64,000 nucleotides of DNA from Drechmeria coniospora (GCF_001625195.1 NC_054391.1:1302001-1366000); one strand, 5' to 3'; counted from the stretch's first letter, positions 34,508 to 48,900 are shown. The notes: generated by a model not told the origin, from the sequence alone. Translations and numbers: made by a program.

Positions 34508-35655
34508 TCACCCTTCTCCCCAGAGCTCCCTGTCGATCGACCAAGCCGAAATCCCTCCAGGCCCAACGGCTTGCTCGGTGCAACGGGGAAGATGATGGAG
34601 GAAGAAATAGTGTTGCATTTAATGGGGGCGTTGGTTCAAGGAATCTAGGGAGTTTATTTGCATGTACAACACACATCAGGATGGGCCGAGGAAAAGCGGT
34701 ACAGTATATGGACGGGGATGCATCAAGAACTTCCTTCCATCTGAATCATTCACAGCCAGGTCACATACATACCTATATATGCTTGGTCGCATCATTCGAA
34801 ATTGTGTAAACGAATGGTTTTATTTGTCCACTGGCCCGAGTGTGTTGATGGCCGAACCCCCGCTAATTCCCCTACCATGCTCACGTGGAATGAACCATAC
34901 TCGTCGTTGCTCAGCACCAAATCGGTCACGAGAGCGCAGTCAACTCAGTGGCATATATATCGCAATGATTGGCAATCGCTGTACGGCCCATATGTTTGCA
35001 CCTCCTCATCTAGTTGTCGGTACACTGCACAACAGCCAGCAATCCAACATGGCTCTTCCTTTCTACGCCGATATCAAGAATACGACTCTTCGGTCGAGAA
35101 AACGAGTGTTGGCGGCGTCGTCCGCTGCCGAGAATATGCGGCCGCTCATCCAGAGCCCATCCAGGGTGCTCCCTCGTACAGGCCTGCAGCACCGCCAAAA
35201 TCATCGGCAACGAGCCTCGGGCAGAGAGGTTGGTCCTGTTGGCATCATCAACGTCGTGCATTCGTCCACTCCTGCGACAAGAGTCTTCAAAAGCAGGCGG
35301 CCGTCGCTTCATCAAGGAAAATGAACAAAAGAGAAAGATGTTTCCACAAATGAATGGCTTGAGTTGGCACCAAAACATGAGCGACGAGATCCAATCCCAG
35401 CGCGTGAAACTTGCGAGGATGCAATTCGCTGCAGTGTCGTGTCTATATGGCGGTTCTTGAAACAAAACAAGGCTCCTCATGCCCCAGTAATCGTCGCTCG
35501 TCGTCCCTCATGTCCGAAGCGGGAAAGGAAAATTTCATGGTTCCGTGCGCCGAAAATGCGAATGCTCCTTGCATCGTGCGTTCAGTATCTCACGTCGTCT
35601 CTGCCACACCCCTCGGTCGGGTGGCTGGCGCGATGCGTCGTCGGGAATCGTACCA
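34508..35655. other. Intergenic between convergent MRP10 and CDC24
   Basis: Both flanking genes end here, so it should be mostly 3' UTR and terminator sequence. Open frames up to about 180 codons on either strand lack motifs and overlap one another. No additional gene was supported. Confidence 0.6.
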
Positions 35656-38600
35656 TCAAGAAGTGTCCCCGACGCAGAAGAGCTCTATCTCTCCGACGCC
35701 TCCGGAATACATGTTCTTGACTCCTTCGTGCCACTCCATGAAGGCAATCTGGATGTCGTCGTCGCTCGCAATCGTGACAAAGTCGCCGTCCTCGTCGCGG
35801 TACCGCAGCTTCAGCATGCCCTTGCCGATATTGTTGGTCATGAAGCGCGCGAGTTTGGCGTCGATGCGGTCGATGAGCGACTGGTACGTGATGTTGAAGG
35901 CGACAACAAGCGTGACATAGTTGCCGCTGTCGCAGTTGACTCGCACCTTGAGCTGCGTCGGCAGAGGCATTTCGGAGCCCTGCATGCTCTGGGCCGGCGA
36001 CATGGTCCTCGAGGTGGCGCTCATCGAATCGACCCGGAACGAGCCGGCTCCCGGAGGCGCGCCGCTCGGCTGCCGCTGGTACGCTTGCTTGCCGGGAATT
36101 TGGGCCATCTGACCGCCGAGACTGCCAGAGTGCTTGTGCATCCGCTCGCGCTGCGTGCCGGGACTCTGGGTGCTCGTTCGAACCGGGAGCTCGTTGCGGG
36201 GCGAAGCGTTCTGCGCCCTCAAGATGTTGCCATCGTGCGCCAGGTGGGTAGGAATGGTAGGCATGGCAGGCACTTGGCCCTGCTGCCGCACTCGTGCCAT
36301 TCCGTTGGCGTCCGTCGTGCTGTACGATCGGCTTCGTTGCTTCTGCGCGGCGCTCTGGTTCGGCGTGGCCATGGGGGGAAGGGAAGGGCCCCGAGGGTTC
36401 CTCGCGTTCAGCATATGCGGGCCCGGCGACGTGCCATCCCGAGACGGCGCCCGAGGCATCGCGGGTGCCGTGTACCGATTGGTCTCATCCCATGTCGGCT
36501 GGGGCGTGCCCGACTTGGGATAGGAAAATGTATGCGAGGGGAACATGCCACTGGCCGCGCTCGCTCGCGACGAGGTCGGAGACTCGGCCACGGGAGAGAA
36601 GTAGCTGTCTCCGCCCCTGAGACCCGGGGACGTAGCACCGTTGCCATGAGTCTGAACGCTCAGCGCCCCGGGAGGGGGCGGGAGCGGGAGCCGCGGCGGC
36701 GGCGCTCTCGCAACGCCAGCGAGGGAGTGAGTGCTGTCGCCCGTCGCGGAGCGCTGCCTCGGGTTCGAGCTTGACGAGGTGCGGGGTAGCGAGGAGCCCA
36801 CCGGCGGTAGGACGGGCATGGGGAACTGCGAAGGCGCAGTTGTCGAACCGTACTCCTCCTCGTCATCGTCATCATCCTGCAGGTAAGGGTTTTCGAGCGC
36901 GCCAGCTTGGTCTCGAGTCCACGCAAAGTCGGTAGCTCCCTCGGAGCTTGATGACAGCCGCGGAACATACTCCTTTCTCTGCGCCTCGAGTCCCATCGCC
37001 CACTTCTTCATCGTCTCTTCGTTAAGAAAGCGGATGGTGAAGTTTTCGACGCCCGGGTCGCCTTTCCACCAAATCTGAACGCTGTGGGATCCTGCCGTTT
37101 GTTAGATCGATCATCGGATCCTTCGAGGCGAAACGTACCAGGTTTGGAGAGAGAGACGATGTCGGTGACGTTGGTCATGAATATCCGGCCCTTAAGTTGA
37201 AGCTTTGCATTCTTGTTGCGGATTCTGGGTCCTGACGATCGAGTTTTGTCCTTCTTATCCTTGCTCTTGTTCGCCGACGCCTCCTTGCAGCACAGCAGGA
37301 TGCATTCGAATAGATATATCTCGTACTAGTGAAGGTCAGCACATTCGTTTCGGCGACAGCTAGCACCTCGTCGAAGAACACCTACCTCTTTTTCCTGATC
37401 GCTCTTGCCCGTGATGACACCATACACGCCGTGCAAAAGGAGCTTTCCGAAAGAATCCACTTTGTGGGACTTCCAGTCGTCGACTCTCTGGACCAGCTCC
37501 TCGAGGGCTTCATCCAACAGATCTCGGTTCACGGCTTCGTTGGCCTTTGACAAAACTCGTTCGGCAGCCTCGCAACCCATCATCAGGTCTTCCTTGACTT
37601 CGTCATTTTCCGTCTTCTTGTTCAGGTCCTTCGAGGAGGTCAGCTCGACCGATCTGTGCCACACGGAGGCATGCCAGCCTACTCACCTTCAACAGCAACG
37701 GGTACTTCACCAGTCGCTGCATGGGCTTGAGCAGAAATCCGTCGAGAGTATTGAAGTCGGCGGCCACCGGATGGTCGGAGGACTGAATGTTATCGAACAC
37801 TTGATTCGCAAGATGCGCCGCCTTCCTCTGATTGGCGATAAAGGGCTGGTAAATATCGAAGGCGTCTTCGTAGAAGCAGAACGGGGCACCCCAGCGTTGG
37901 TCGGCGGTGGGCATCGAGTTCGTCGTCTCCACTCGAATGAGGAAGCGTCGCTGAAAGTCCAGAATGGCGTTGATGTTGAGGAAGATCTGGTGAACAATGT
38001 CGCCCGGTATGGCACCCTTTTGCTCTAACGTCTTCTTCAAGCCTTGCAGGTTTTCGAGGTCCTGAACATATTTGCGCTCGGTGTCTACCAATTCCTTCAC
38101 GATATGATCTCGATAGCTCATCTGCGAGCTGCCGGTGGCGGTGAGAGGTTCACCTTTGGGGTGCTGCTGCTGCAATAAAAGGCCGCGTTCCTCGGCAAGG
38201 TCAAGCACATAGTTGACGACTTGAGTTACCTGCAGGAAGGGGGGGGGATTTTCGAGTTAGTATTCTGCGGGGGTAAATGCTACGACAGAACGACGGGGAG
38301 CCACCAACCTTGACAAAACCGCTCGTGTCGGTACCCGTCAAATCGGTGATGACGAAGCAATCGGCCGGCGGTACATTGAGCTCCTTCATGCAGGCCTGGA
38401 CAAACTTGAAAATGGCAATCTTGGACTTCTTTGCCTCGGCGGCGTTGGGGTCATCGACCTTGAGCCGCTCGGCCGGTTGGAGCGAGTTGTAAATGGCCAA
38501 GAGAGGGTAGCCAGTACGAAGAAGAGTCCACAGCGGGTCAACGGGGTCGTTTGGGTCCAACTTCTCGAGGAAGTGGCCAAAGCCGGGCACCTGGGCTAGA

Positions 38601-38902
38601 CGCTGCTTGAGGGAGATGCAGATTTGGTAGAGGGAGCGAGAGGCATCCGCCTTTTGATTGATGATGTTGCCGGTCGCGGCGATAGGGCCTCCATTCGTTC
38701 CGGAGACGACGGTACCACCGCTCGACAGGGTGCTGAGCGAGGAGGACGAGGCGGCGAATGCCGGCGGGCCCGGCAGCTGACTGGTGCGTGGCGCATGGCT
38801 CATGCTGGTCTTGCTGTTCTGCTGAAGGCTTCCGGCGCCGCTTAGGCTGGGCGGCGGGAAGATCGAGCCCGATAGGTTTCCGAGTAAAGGGGCATGAGCC
38901 AT
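35656..38902 (-). CDS. CDC24: Cdc24-type guanine nucleotide exchange factor for Cdc42
   Basis: Five exons (38902-38309, 38229-37687, 37628-37386, 37325-37139, 37091-35656) encode 1000 residues. Introns are 79, 58, 60 and 47 bp with GTTGGT, GTGAGT, GTAGGT and GTACGT donors. Domain order is that of fungal Cdc24. A CH-like domain lies at about 95-225 (SLYQICISLKQRL...PLLAIYNSL). The RhoGEF (DH) domain is at about 235-410, with SYRDHIVKELVDTERKYVQD and PMQRLVKYPLLLK. A PH domain follows at about 430-555, then a long Pro/Ser-rich linker. The C-terminal PB1 domain is at about 896-1000, with OPCA-type motif YRDEDGDFVTIASDDD. The protein activates Cdc42 at the plasma membrane, and PB1 binds the Bem1-type scaffold, supporting polarity and hyphal growth. 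The length exceeds yeast Cdc24 (854 residues), mostly in the linker. It is convergent with MRP10. Confidence 0.95.
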
Positions 38903-39860
38903 GTCCTGCTATTCCATCCGACAGGCGGGTCGCAAGCCAGTGTTACGTGAAGAGGCCGGAGAAGAACAGAAGGACCAGGGTAGGTAGGCAGGACAGGACG
39001 TTGAAGAGAAATGTCGGTCAGTCGGCGGCGTTTGGTCCGGTCAATCAGTTTGGCGGCCAGCGATATCTCTTTTCTCGTCGTTTATTATCGAACCGAGTCT
39101 CCCTTTCTTGTCCAAGAGATCGGTGGCGGGTGGTCTCAGATTGTCGTGGGGGTCGCGCCACTTGACTCTGCGGTAGCTGGAGTCCGAATGTCACCGAAGA
39201 ACAAAGCTGTTGTGTCAAGTTGCGAATCCGTCGCAGGCTGGGGAGAGCTTGCTCCGAGAGTTGCGGAGGAGACGTGATGAACAGGGAGCAGGAGGAGTGG
39301 CGTCGTTGGGTTGGTTTCGCCGTGGCTGTTCTGGCCGTCGTCGGGTCGTGTTTCGCGGTCGGGAACGACGGCAATCGGACCGGTGAGGAAGCTGCAGGCC
39401 AGCCCGATGCAGGATCGAATTGCAGGACAGGTCACGACAGCACCGTTTGGCAGCAAAGGTCGGCGGTCGTCTTGGCTGGCTCACTACCGTTGATGACGTG
39501 GGTCGAAGGTCGTTTTTTTGAACGGTGGTGCAGCAGGTAGCAGCAGCAGCAGATGATTCGGAATGAGGGGCGGGGGACGAAGCAGAAGGGGCGGGCGGGG
39601 GCCACCTTTTGTTCGGAGGGGGAGTGGCGGAGACGGTGCACAGCACACGGATTTACGCAGACGGGTTTGTCGAGATCAGTTCGGAAGTGAGGGTGGAAAG
39701 GGGGAGGAGAGGCGAGGGGAGGAAATGGTAGAGAAGGGTGCGGAGGTGGGGGATGAGGGAAGAGAAGAAGCAAACAATGGCGAGCGACGACGATGGGGGA
39801 CGGGGAGTGTGAGTGGTTTGGGTTGTGTTGGACGGGTAGGAGGATGGATGGATGGTTTGG
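38903..39860 (-). promoter_or_regulatory. CDC24 upstream region with long pyrimidine tract
   Basis: Read on the minus strand, 39840-39560 is C/T-rich (the + strand is correspondingly G/A-rich, for example GGGGGAGGAGAGGCGAGG). This resembles the CT-rich promoter and leader tracts of fungal genes. A small plus-strand frame at 39277-39540 (87 codons, hydrophobic near the N terminus) exists but has no further support. Confidence 0.5.
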
Positions 39861-42800
39861 CTTGAGACATGCCAAAGCGGCCACGGATGCCACTCGCAAC
39901 TCGCACTGGCAACAACCAGCGAGCCGCCAGCGACCAGCGACAAGCAGCCAGCAAGCACCAACTCCCACCACGGCGACACGGCTGGCTGGTCGCGTTGCAC
40001 CAAACACACGAAGCTAGGTACTTGCAGTACGTGTATTTGCAAGTACTACAGTACAACTACATGCATGTACCGCCGCTGCCAATGAGTAATACTACAAAAA
40101 CAGCACTCCATACCACACTGGTGGTAAGTACAGTACATGTACATTCGAGTACCAGGTATCGACAGGTACTTAGGTGTACAATGTACTTGAGTGTAGCGGA
40201 AGGCGGCGAGGGGAGGGGAGGAGGGGAAGGGGGGAATTCTTGAGTCGTGGGCGGGGGCTGCATGGCCCAGAAGTGCCCCATCCTTACCATTCACCGTAAC
40301 CCACTGCTCCATCTTAGTACCTACTAGGTACCTGTATTAGTTTATGGCGCAACCTGATTAGGGAGCGAAGTCGCTGTCCACTCCGTTGACACCAGTTGCA
40401 CAAAGTCCACGCACTTGTAACCACCTGCCCCGGAATAAGTACGCCTAAGGTACTACTACCACCTACCTAGTACTGTACTTGGGTACACTCACTAGTAACT
40501 CCGTAGCACGTACACAGAGCGCATGCTCAAGGTGGTGGGAGGGAGGTATTCTTGTTTCATCATGGCGCGAGGGAGTGCTGCCACCGAAAAGGCCGAGTGT
40601 CGCAGGGGTCAATCGATTTCCAGTCTCCTTCCTGGCATCCTGGAGGGGTCGGCATTGTGCCATAATAGCGTGCGCCTACAGTACTACACACTGGGCGACA
40701 ACATGTACTTACAGTAGTACTTACAACAACACGCTCCTGGTAGATGGATGTACATGTACTTACTTGCGTGTATGGCACAGCAACAAAGTACATGTACTCG
40801 CATATGCTGCTGTGTGTACTGTACACGTAGTGCGAGTCGAGTAGTGCCGAGTACTGCATGCACTTTATGGGTATTACCAAGCCAAACGATATTTTTGTTT
40901 TGGACAACCGACCTTTGTGGTGCTAACATTTATTTACGCACAATACTGGACATGTACGGAGTACAAGTACGCCGTACTCCTTTGTACTTGCTACACCGTA
41001 CTATACTCCGTACAGTACACAGTTATTCTCAGGAGTCGATAGACGACGTAAGTACATGTACTGTACATGTACATGCACGGAAAACATGCAAGGTACTCAA
41101 TCGCCCACCAACCCTATGGGGTTAGTCGGAGTGCTCGCTGGTTGACTAATCCCCCCTTCACTGTCCATTATTGCTCCTGTCCAGCATCGAGTGGATTTGG
41201 TTTGTTTTCATGAACACTGCTGCTAGTGGTATTTACAAGTAAGTACTGTACGAGTACTCCGTGGCACTAATTGATATCATGTTTGCCATCTGTTTCTCTC
41301 TGGATTTATGCATACAAGTATTGCATTTTACGAAAACAAACGAGAACAAGCAAGCAAGCACTCGTGGAGCAAAGGGTCTTATCGACACACGAGAGCGTGT
41401 AGGGTGAAGTGCAGCTCAAGCACGTTGCACTCGTAAGAGAAACTGCAAGTAACCGCCTGACCCTCGTCGATTCCGACCTGGAAGTCATGGCGAGCAGCCC
41501 CAACAACGGGCGGGCGGCAGGGCAATGATTGTTTACATCTCTGTGTACTCTACGGAGTACTTACTCCGTGCATGTACTCTTATTGTTGTTTGACATGTTC
41601 TTGTTTGGTGTACTTGCCGCCGTACTGCGTACAAGTAGGCGCACAGCCCTCGTGCATGTACATGCACTGTACCGTACGGTAAGTCCATGCAAGCACAGTG
41701 TGGATGGGGGAATCTGGTGGGGTGAGGCTGCTTGATGTGGGCAACCTGAATGTACTCCGTATGGAGGGAGTACTTGCACCAGCTCGCACGCATACTTACA
41801 GCACTTGGTGCACACAATACGGCATACTGTGTCCATTTCCAAGCCCAGCACTGTAAGGTCATCCCTTACTCCGTACTCCGTAGTACCTACTTACTCTGTA
41901 CTCCGTACTGTAGAATCACATTCTTTTTCAAGCAGTACATGTACGGAGTACTGCACTTCGAGACATTGCACACCTACTACGATACACAGATCGTTCGTTC
42001 TGATAAATACGCGAATGGTTCCCCATGCTTCATTGGGGTGCCAAGGAAGCAAGCAATGCACCTGCCAGTCTATGACTGGTCGGACTGGTTTTGTTACATT
42101 CATGTCCGTTAGTTTGCGTTGGAACCTGTCGTAGGAACCTGCACGTTGCAGTATTTGCTGGGATTGGACCTTGCTGGTTGGGTTGGTTCCGACGGAGAAG
42201 TCAAGCGTTCTGCACCATCAATACGTGTAGTGTACTCAGTACGCCGTACGTTTGTACGGATAGCAGGAATATTTACTCGAGTGCTGTACTCCGTACTTTA
42301 CATTTATGTACTTACACATGGCATTGGCAACGAGTTCTGTACTTATAACTCGGTACTCCGTACTTTACAGCGCTTACTGTATCGCATTACTCTCGCAACT
42401 ACAGTACTAGAGTGCGTGGTCCAGTGTACTGCGAATGTACTGAACAAGTAGTGTACTTGCACACCTAAGTACTCGTGCATATGCAAGGTCTCTGTGCTTG
42501 GACCCGGACAAGGCCGCTCGGTGCGTGTAATCGATTGATGCGGGACTTGGTCACAGTATCCGCGAACAATGTCTGGGCGGGCCAGTGGAGGTCTTGATTC
42601 CAGAACGTAGGAACTGAAGGGAGCGCCAACTGACTGCCAACCGAGCACATACGAACCGATTCGATAGTACTTGCTCGTCGGGGTACCTGTGCATGTGCTG
42701 CAAGCATATGGTGCATATGCGAGTGCTTGCATCTTGCGCTGTGCAGCGTGCGGCGCCCCTAATATCTAAGTAGGTAGGGGCCTACGCCATACGTGTTCGG

Positions 42801-45800
42801 CCATGCTGCCTTCCATAGTGGGTAGGTGGTGAGGGGCAGGGAGAGGGGGAGGAGCATGTCGTTTGCGCAGCAATCATTGACTTGTTGTGTGCGGCTTGCT
42901 GCAAGGTACTGACTTGCAAACAATGACTTACCGTGCATCACGTACACGGTACAGCACCCGCACGCTGCACAGGACAAGATACAAGTACTCGCATTCACAC
43001 CATATGTCATGTACTGCGGATGAAATATTAGTTGGTACTATCGCACGGCGTGTAGCCATGCGCTCGGCTCATGCAATTAAGCAATATGCCTGCACATATA
43101 TTGTAGTCTTTGGTAGAGTAGTGAGTGGTGTAGCATGCTACTTGTATTATTACATTAAACGACTGCTGCGGGGTGTCCAGTATGCTGTTGTCACCTTGGT
43201 TTGTTTACATGTACACCTACACTTGCCTTGGTAGTGCTTGTACGGAGTAAGTGCAAGTACGTCCTCGGTACGGGTTAGGTTACCTAGTGCAGAATGCAAC
43301 CTACCAAGTGTAGCATGAACGAGACGGGAAACGTAGCTTCCCGGTGGGCTTACTCTCTGCAGATCTTCAACTACGTTACTCCGTACTTCTACAGCATAAT
43401 ACACCTTGGCACCGTACAACCACCTAACCGAGGGACTCTTCCCAATACTCGAACACTTCCGCATCTGCAAGTCATTGCATCTGCGACTAGGTACTATCCA
43501 AGTCAAGTTCTGACTTGCCCGCATAGCAGTGTATCGCGAGCCGGCCCCGGGAAGGAACGTGCAAGCATGATACATCACCTCGGCGCCCTTATTTCAGCCT
43601 CTTCACCTCCCAGAATCATTCTGAGAAGAGTGTTGTCCTACACTGGCCATGTGCAAGATGTTGGCTCCCCTCCAACCTCACGCATCAAGCACATGCTCGG
43701 CAGAGTACCGCTCGCTTCGGTACGGCACATCCACCGAACATTCTGGGTGGGCCCTGTCTCGCGGACCATCTCGATGTCTGCCACGCGCGCGACTGATGAA
43801 ACGTTTTAGGTTCTGGTGGCAAAGGAAGGGCACGGAGGCGAGCAGAGGGGGGAGAAAATAACCAACAGCAATCGGGAAGCCGGGCCCTGCGCCTTGCCCA
43901 TCCTTTTTTTACACCTTCTCGGGGCCTCGCCACCCTTAGCTGTCACGGCAGCCACGAAAACAAGACGCCAGCTGACATTGACGCCACCCCACCTGCACAG
44001 CCACGAAGGCGAGAAAAGGGTTTCCTGCAGCGGTACTCCATACACAACGCCCGTTCTTAGCATCGCGCCTAGTCTGTCCTGCACTGCACCTGGCAGGCTG
44101 TTCCCCCTAAACTCGCGCCTCAACGTCTCATGACTACGGAAATCTTTCTAGGATCGGCCAGTTAGATGCATGCGACTACGCGTACATGCACATCTATCGA
44201 ACACTAGTCGGATCGGATAGCTAGGATAAAGGCGGCCGAAGGAGTATGGCAGATGGGGCTTGGCACTTGTCGTAAGTACCACAACGGTCGATGACATCCT
44301 CGTACAACCGTATACAGGATGGGAATACTACTGCTATGTGGAATGAATAACACACCAGGTCCTGCGAGATCATCGGTGGTGCATCCGCGCAAAAAGGTCA
44401 GCCAAGCCGTTAGTTAGGGGTTCTTGGTTTACGATTGGTACGACCCAGATTCTTTTCACCCATGTACCTGTGCACGCAATCGACTCTTGTATCGTCCTAC
44501 GTCCTGCTGGCAAGAAGAAGCGAGCTCCGGAAGGGATTCAGACCCAGCGGTAAGCCTGGGTCCACGCTACATCCGCAATGGCAAAAGGGGGTGGAAAAGG
44601 CATGGCCGACGTTAGGCTGTGCCGTGCTGCAAGCCTTAGCTAAGCTATAGACAGTATTTGGCCGTTGATCGAAAAGGTTCCGTAGTTGTCGGAGCTGCAA
44701 CTGCTTGTCTGAGCACAAATCGGAGCTGCAACACCGAGCCAACAGACAAGTCGAGTAGTAGTACGGAGAACGTATCGAGCAGGTTGGTGCGTGCGTCCGT
44801 GTGTGCGTTTGTGCGTGCGTGCACTGCAAACACATGAAACCAAGTCCATGAGAATTGAGTATTCGTACTTGTGGTCATAGCACGGTCAGTCATTGCACAT
44901 GTCCCCCCCCCTCCAAACGCCGATCGGTGGGGTCGCCATGAAGCTGCAAGGCCGCGAGAGTCTTCATGGAGTGCGCGTGAATCGGTATGCAAACGGTGCA
45001 AAGACTCAGTGTCAGCTCTGGACTGGTGTTGTCATGACATATGTTTGCTGGTTTAGAACTAGTACGGCGCGGTGTTTATGGTTAATCGTGCTGAACGGAG
45101 TACTGTACAGTACGTGGAAATATGTCTTTATCGCTGGTCAAGTATCTTTCCCGCGTTAACACCAAGGATGGTGACCTTGAGTTAGATAGATGCCATGACT
45201 CCCCCACCCCCCTACGACACCTGCTGTACTTAGGTTTCTAGTGCACTTGTGCTCGCACCTAGACCGCACGCAGTGCGCCATGCCCGCCTGCAGCGGGAAT
45301 CTCGACCAGCCGATGTTCACTGAACTCACCCGCCAATCAATTAATCGCTGCGACCGCCTCTTTCTGTCAGCTCAGCTCCGCACTGTGACCCCACCTTTTC
45401 GGGATCCTACCTCCCCCGAAGTACTCATAGTCGTACCTTGGCGCAGGATTGCCGCCAAAACAGATATGGTAATACAGCAGGTGTACTGAGTATTGTGAGC
45501 AGCACTCGTACGCCTATCGCAGCCCGGCAGCCAGATACGGCGAATGGCTCCATCATCCATTGTGCTCTTCAACACCTCATGCAACATCGTCTCGTCTTCT
45601 CATGCTCACCCAGAACGGCGCAATCCAGACCCTCCGGAACACGACGCGTTGCTCCGCCTCTTGCAAAGTTAAAGCAGGGACGCCGGCTGCGATAGAGACC
45701 CTCCTCGTCGCCTCCAGAGGTCGATGAACCGTCCTCCATCCACATTGACCGACTCGGGACCGTCCAAATTGTCCATCGAGCAGCCTCGCCATCTGCCAGC

Positions 45801-45941
45801 GGCACAGTACGTTCCTCAAGCCAGGCCTCGCAGTGTCCGCTGTTGCACGCGAATTCTCGCCAGCCTCGCCGCCAGCAATCCAACTTGACAGCTTCATTCG
45901 TGCGCGCAGTCTCGGCGACTGCGAGAACGGTCGGGGGCGAC
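39861..45941. repeat. Gene-poor stretch with repeated GTAC-rich islands
   Basis: No gene recognised. GTAC-word islands lie at about 40010-40180, 40430-41120, 41200-42480 and 42880-43420, with typical words GTACATGTACATG, TACGGAGTACAAGTACG and ACTCCGTACTCCGT. 43.5-45.9 kb is more ordinary sequence with no supported coding exon. It includes a C9-type run near 44903 and a diverged repeat at 45119-45182. The last few hundred bases should hold the promoter of the F-box/WD40 gene. Confidence 0.55.
45119..45182 (+). repeat. Diverged dispersed repeat, copy 2 (partner at 10401-10466)
   Basis: See the copy at 10401. The shared order of words is ACAGTACGTG, TTATCGC(C/T), GGTCAAGT or GATCAAGT, CTTTCC, GCGTT, and GGTGAC(C/T)TTG. 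The alignment was made by eye with small gaps. Confidence 0.45.
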
Positions 45942-48900
45942 ATGGCGAAGCAAGATCCGGCACCCATCAACGCACCCATCAACGCCTTCGCGCCCGCCCA
46001 CCAGACTGACGAAGGCTACTCGGAAGATCCTCTCAATCCCATCCTCAACCAAAGCCTGCCGGCGGGCATCTCCTCCCTTCGATCGGCCGCCGACCTGCAA
46101 TCATGGCTCGTCAGCAACGTCTCAAGCCTGCCAATGTCCATAAAGACTGGTTCGTCGTGCCCATCATCTCCTTCCTCGCCGTCCACCGTCCGCTTGTTCC
46201 CGCTAACCTGGACGCGTAGAATTGACCATGGCCCTCCTCGACCAGCTGCCAACGTCGACCATCGCCGAAATAGTGCATCGGCTGAACCCTCGGCTCTACA
46301 TCGACTTCATCCAGTATCTTCCGGCCGAAATCTGCTTGAAAGTCTTGGGATACCTCGATCCCGTCTCGCTCGTCAGCGTCATGCAGACGTGCCGCGCCTG
46401 GTACGACCTGGCGTTGGACCGTAAGACGTGGGAGACGCTCTACCGCCTCGAAGGCTGGAAGGCTATACAGCGAGAGATCGACGCGTGGGAGACGTCGGTC
46501 AACACGGGCCTGACCAACTCCATCGGCCACCTGCACCGTATCCATAACCAGGATGGTCGCGAACGCGCCACCAAGGTTCGCGCCCTCCTCAACGACGACG
46601 AGGACCAGGAGATGACGGACAACGACCGAGGCTTCCCGCCCGCAGCCAACCACTCGGCCTTGGGTGGGAGCATATTCGGCTCCCCCTCATCTCCGTTCCC
46701 CTCCTCCAGTCGGCCCGCCGCCGTTCCTGTTCCGACCCTCGGAGACATGGACCTCGACCCCAGCCTCTTCTCCGCCAAGGGAAAGAGCGTCGACAGGAGC
46801 CTAGGGCACATCGATCGGGTGGTGCGCGCCGCGAAGCGTAAGGAGCCTGGCGGATCGCCCGAACCGTCTCTGCCCCCCGGATCCGCCCTCGACGGTCTGG
46901 CCGCCCGGCTGCGATCCACCTTGTGGACGTGGGACATCAGCAGCAATCGCTATCGCATGAATTGGAAGTATCTCTACAACATGCGCCGCCGCCTCGAATC
47001 GAACTGGGAGCTGGGCAAGTTTGTCACCTTCCAGCTGCCCCATCCCCTGTTTCCGGAAGAGGGCCACCAAGAATGCGTCTACACGCTGCAGTTCGACGCC
47101 GACTACCTCGTCAGCGGCAGCCGCGATCAGACGATGCGCATATGGAACATGCACACCCGTCGTCTCATGCGCCCACCTTTGACCGGCCACTGCGGTTCCG
47201 TCCTGTGCCTTCAGTTCGACGCCGATCCTGACGAGGACATCCTCGTCTCCGGCAGCAGCGACTCGGATGTCTTCATCTGGAAGTTTTCCACCGGCGAGAT
47301 CCTCCAGAAGATCCAGAACGCCCACCGCGAATCCGTTCTCAACGTTCGCTTCGACAAGCGCATCCTCGTCACCTCCTCCAAGGACAAGACGATCAAAATC
47401 TTCAACCGCCGACCGCTGCGCTACGGCGATGTGGGCTACGGCATGCCGGCCGAGATCGTCAACCCCGTCGCCGCTCGCGTCAAGCAGTACGGCTTCGAGC
47501 CCGATCTCGCCCAAGAGCTACCCGTGCGCGAGCCCTATTCCATGATCGGCCGCCTCGAGGGCCACGGCGCCGCCGTCAACGCCATCCAGGTTCGCGACAA
47601 GACCATCGTCTCCGTCTCGGGAGACCGGCAAATCAAGGTCTGGAACTGGCCCGATCAGGTGTGCACGCAAACGATCCCTGCGCACGACAAAGGGATCGCC
47701 TGCGTCGAGTTCGACGAGCGGAGGATCGTCAGCGGCAGCAGCGACTACGAGGTGTGCATCTTCGACGCCCCCACGGGGCTCAAAGTCGCCCAGCTGCGAG
47801 GTCACGCGCACCTCGTCCGCACGGTCCAGGCCGGCTTCGGCGACTTGCCGTACAGCAAGGAAGAGGACGAGGCCGAGGCGCGGGCCGTCGATGCCGAGTA
47901 TTTCAGGGCCGTCGAGGCGGGAGAGATCAGCCACGAAAGCGAGGGCCGGAGCCGGAGGGCGAGGACGGTGAACGCCGGCAGCTCGAGGCCGGCCGAGATC
48001 CAGGCCTTTGGTGCCAAGGTCCCGCCCGGCGGCGGCGGTGGGAGGAAGTACGGACGAATCGTTTCCGGCTCCTACGACCAGAGCATCATCATCTGGAGAC
48101 GCGACAAGGAAGGCGTCTGGAAGCCGGCGCACCACCTCCGGCAGGAAGAGGCCGCCGCTGCCGCCCAGCGTCTCATGACCACCTCGTTTGGCTTGTCGAC
48201 GCAAGCCGGCGTGCCTCCGCCCAACTTGAGCCGGCCTCCGGGGCCATCCTCACGTCCGAGGGTGCCGCCGATGCGCGCCGTCGGCCCTGGCGAGGAAGCT
48301 CAGGTTCCCGCCGGGCTGGATCCGCACGGCGACCCCCAGAACGCCGCCGGTCTGTACATGACGTTGATCGACCAGGTTGTGCCGCTCGGAGCCGTCGCTC
48401 TTGAGCAAGCGTTGGCAACGTATCCTGTGATGCTAGCCTATCACACTTACCTGCAGTCTACCATTGAGCGAGAGCCGTCGCCGTTTGTTCGGTCGCAGCT
48501 TAGGCAAGCCGTGACCGTCGCCCTGCTTGCCATCCAAGATGGCCAATCTGCGAGGCAGCGAGTCGGACAAGACACCGCTTCGAGGCATTCGGCCCTGACG
48601 GGCCGGGCACCTGCCTCCACCCCTGGGGGTGTGACGACTCAACCACAGGCCGCGCAGGAGACGACGCACAGCCAGCAGCCCATGTACTCGCTCCAAGACG
48701 TCTCCGGCTTGGGCGCGGAAGCGCAGGCGTCGTCGACGACACCCGCCTTCGCCCCCGGCCCTGCCTCGGTGCTGGCCGAACCGGCGCCGGCACCACCGGC
48801 ATCGACGGCGCAGGGCCAGAACATTCCTCCGCCGACGCCCCATCACCCCCATATCGCGGCGGCCGAGAACGCGCCCGCGCGGGTGTTCAAGCTGCAGTTT

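Noticed and set aside
39277..39540. 87-codon plus-strand frame with hydrophobic N terminus upstream of CDC24
   Set aside because: It lies in the likely CDC24 promoter and leader and no family resemblance was seen. The hydrophobic segment alone is weak evidence.
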